Shown here one piece after another: positions 63,999 to 64,000 of a stretch of 64,000 bases of DNA; position 1 is the stretch's first letter; each line of letters opens with the position of its first letter. The position numbers and the translations under genes were made by a program. The notes beneath the pieces are model-generated. The model was not told the origin of the DNA. It did no database searches and was given only the letters and a program-made list of their open reading frames with translations. Source of the DNA: an uncultured Verrucomicrobiales bacterium (GTDB taxonomy: Bacteria > Verrucomicrobiota > Verrucomicrobiia > Verrucomicrobiales > Akkermansiaceae); NCBI GenBank assembly GCA_937905985.1, contig CALCWC010000088.1:37381-101380 (forward strand). Direction: 5' to 3'.

Positions 63999-64000
63999 GA

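Overview
The window is about 64 kb of GC-rich bacterial chromosome, roughly 60% GC by eye. It is densely packed with mostly single-copy housekeeping genes and has only small accessory islands. No rRNA, tRNA, CRISPR array, transposase or prophage was recognised. The gene set fits a Gram-negative, host- or gut-associated Verrucomicrobiota, with an Akkermansiaceae-like relative the best guess: an outer-membrane lipid permease (LptF/G type), an AsmA-like protein, murein recycling by Mpl and NagZ, an Arg-tipped EF-P, carboxynorspermidine synthase, a secreted GH29 fucosidase with sugar-binding tails, and a GldA/F/G-DUF4340 operon. That assignment is an inference from gene content; no marker was aligned.

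Layout. 1-10 kb: AsmA-like tail, cardiolipin synthase, small CBM9-like protein, DnaG, a Fic-fold protein that has lost key residues, a secreted EEP-type hydrolase, HemB, CPBP protease, ThiL. 10-20 kb: DnaA behind an AT-rich candidate origin or autoregulatory region, TatA, an unknown anchored protein, a 43-residue lipoprotein, RuvB, amidase, acetyltransferase, an AbiE toxin-antitoxin pair with a strong inverted repeat upstream, two small envelope proteins, Mpl. 20-30 kb: pyrE-nagZ-peptidase operon, the peptidase being a fusion of an IdeS-like cysteine protease to a complete M3 metallopeptidase; OsmC-like protein; DnaE followed by a membrane-anchored serpin-like protein and an AP2-like mini-protein. 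30-45 kb: BirA, ankyrin lipoprotein, carboxynorspermidine synthase, GlyS, a BioD-like protein lacking the catalytic lysine, a CdaR-like mini-protein, c-di-AMP cyclase, LptF/G, IleS, UvrC, a degenerate SDR, GtrA, EF-P. 45-47 kb: a repeat-bearing small lipoprotein next to a radical SAM/SPASM maturase. 47-60 kb: a run of nine tightly spaced or overlapping genes (GldA-, GldF-, GldG-like, DUF4340, fucosidase, PrmA, TsaB, YkgJ-like, 1,206-residue ABC transporter). 60-64 kb: two closely related polytopic membrane proteins in opposite orientation, with a duplicated tail of the ABC transporter between them, then the 3' part of a GT2 glycosyltransferase.

Regulatory pattern. Many genes have a recognisable promoter of the form TTGNNN, a 16-18 bp spacer and TATAAT or TAGAAT. 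The -10 box often lies only 6-12 bp before the ATG, which implies leaderless or near-leaderless mRNAs with no room for a Shine-Dalgarno. I used these boxes to choose several starts.

Themes. Cell-wall turnover (amidase, NagZ, Mpl), envelope building (Cls, LptF/G, GtrA, GT2, TatA) and host-facing functions (fucosidase, IdeS-M3 peptidase, serpin-like protein, ankyrin lipoprotein) are interleaved with replication and translation genes.
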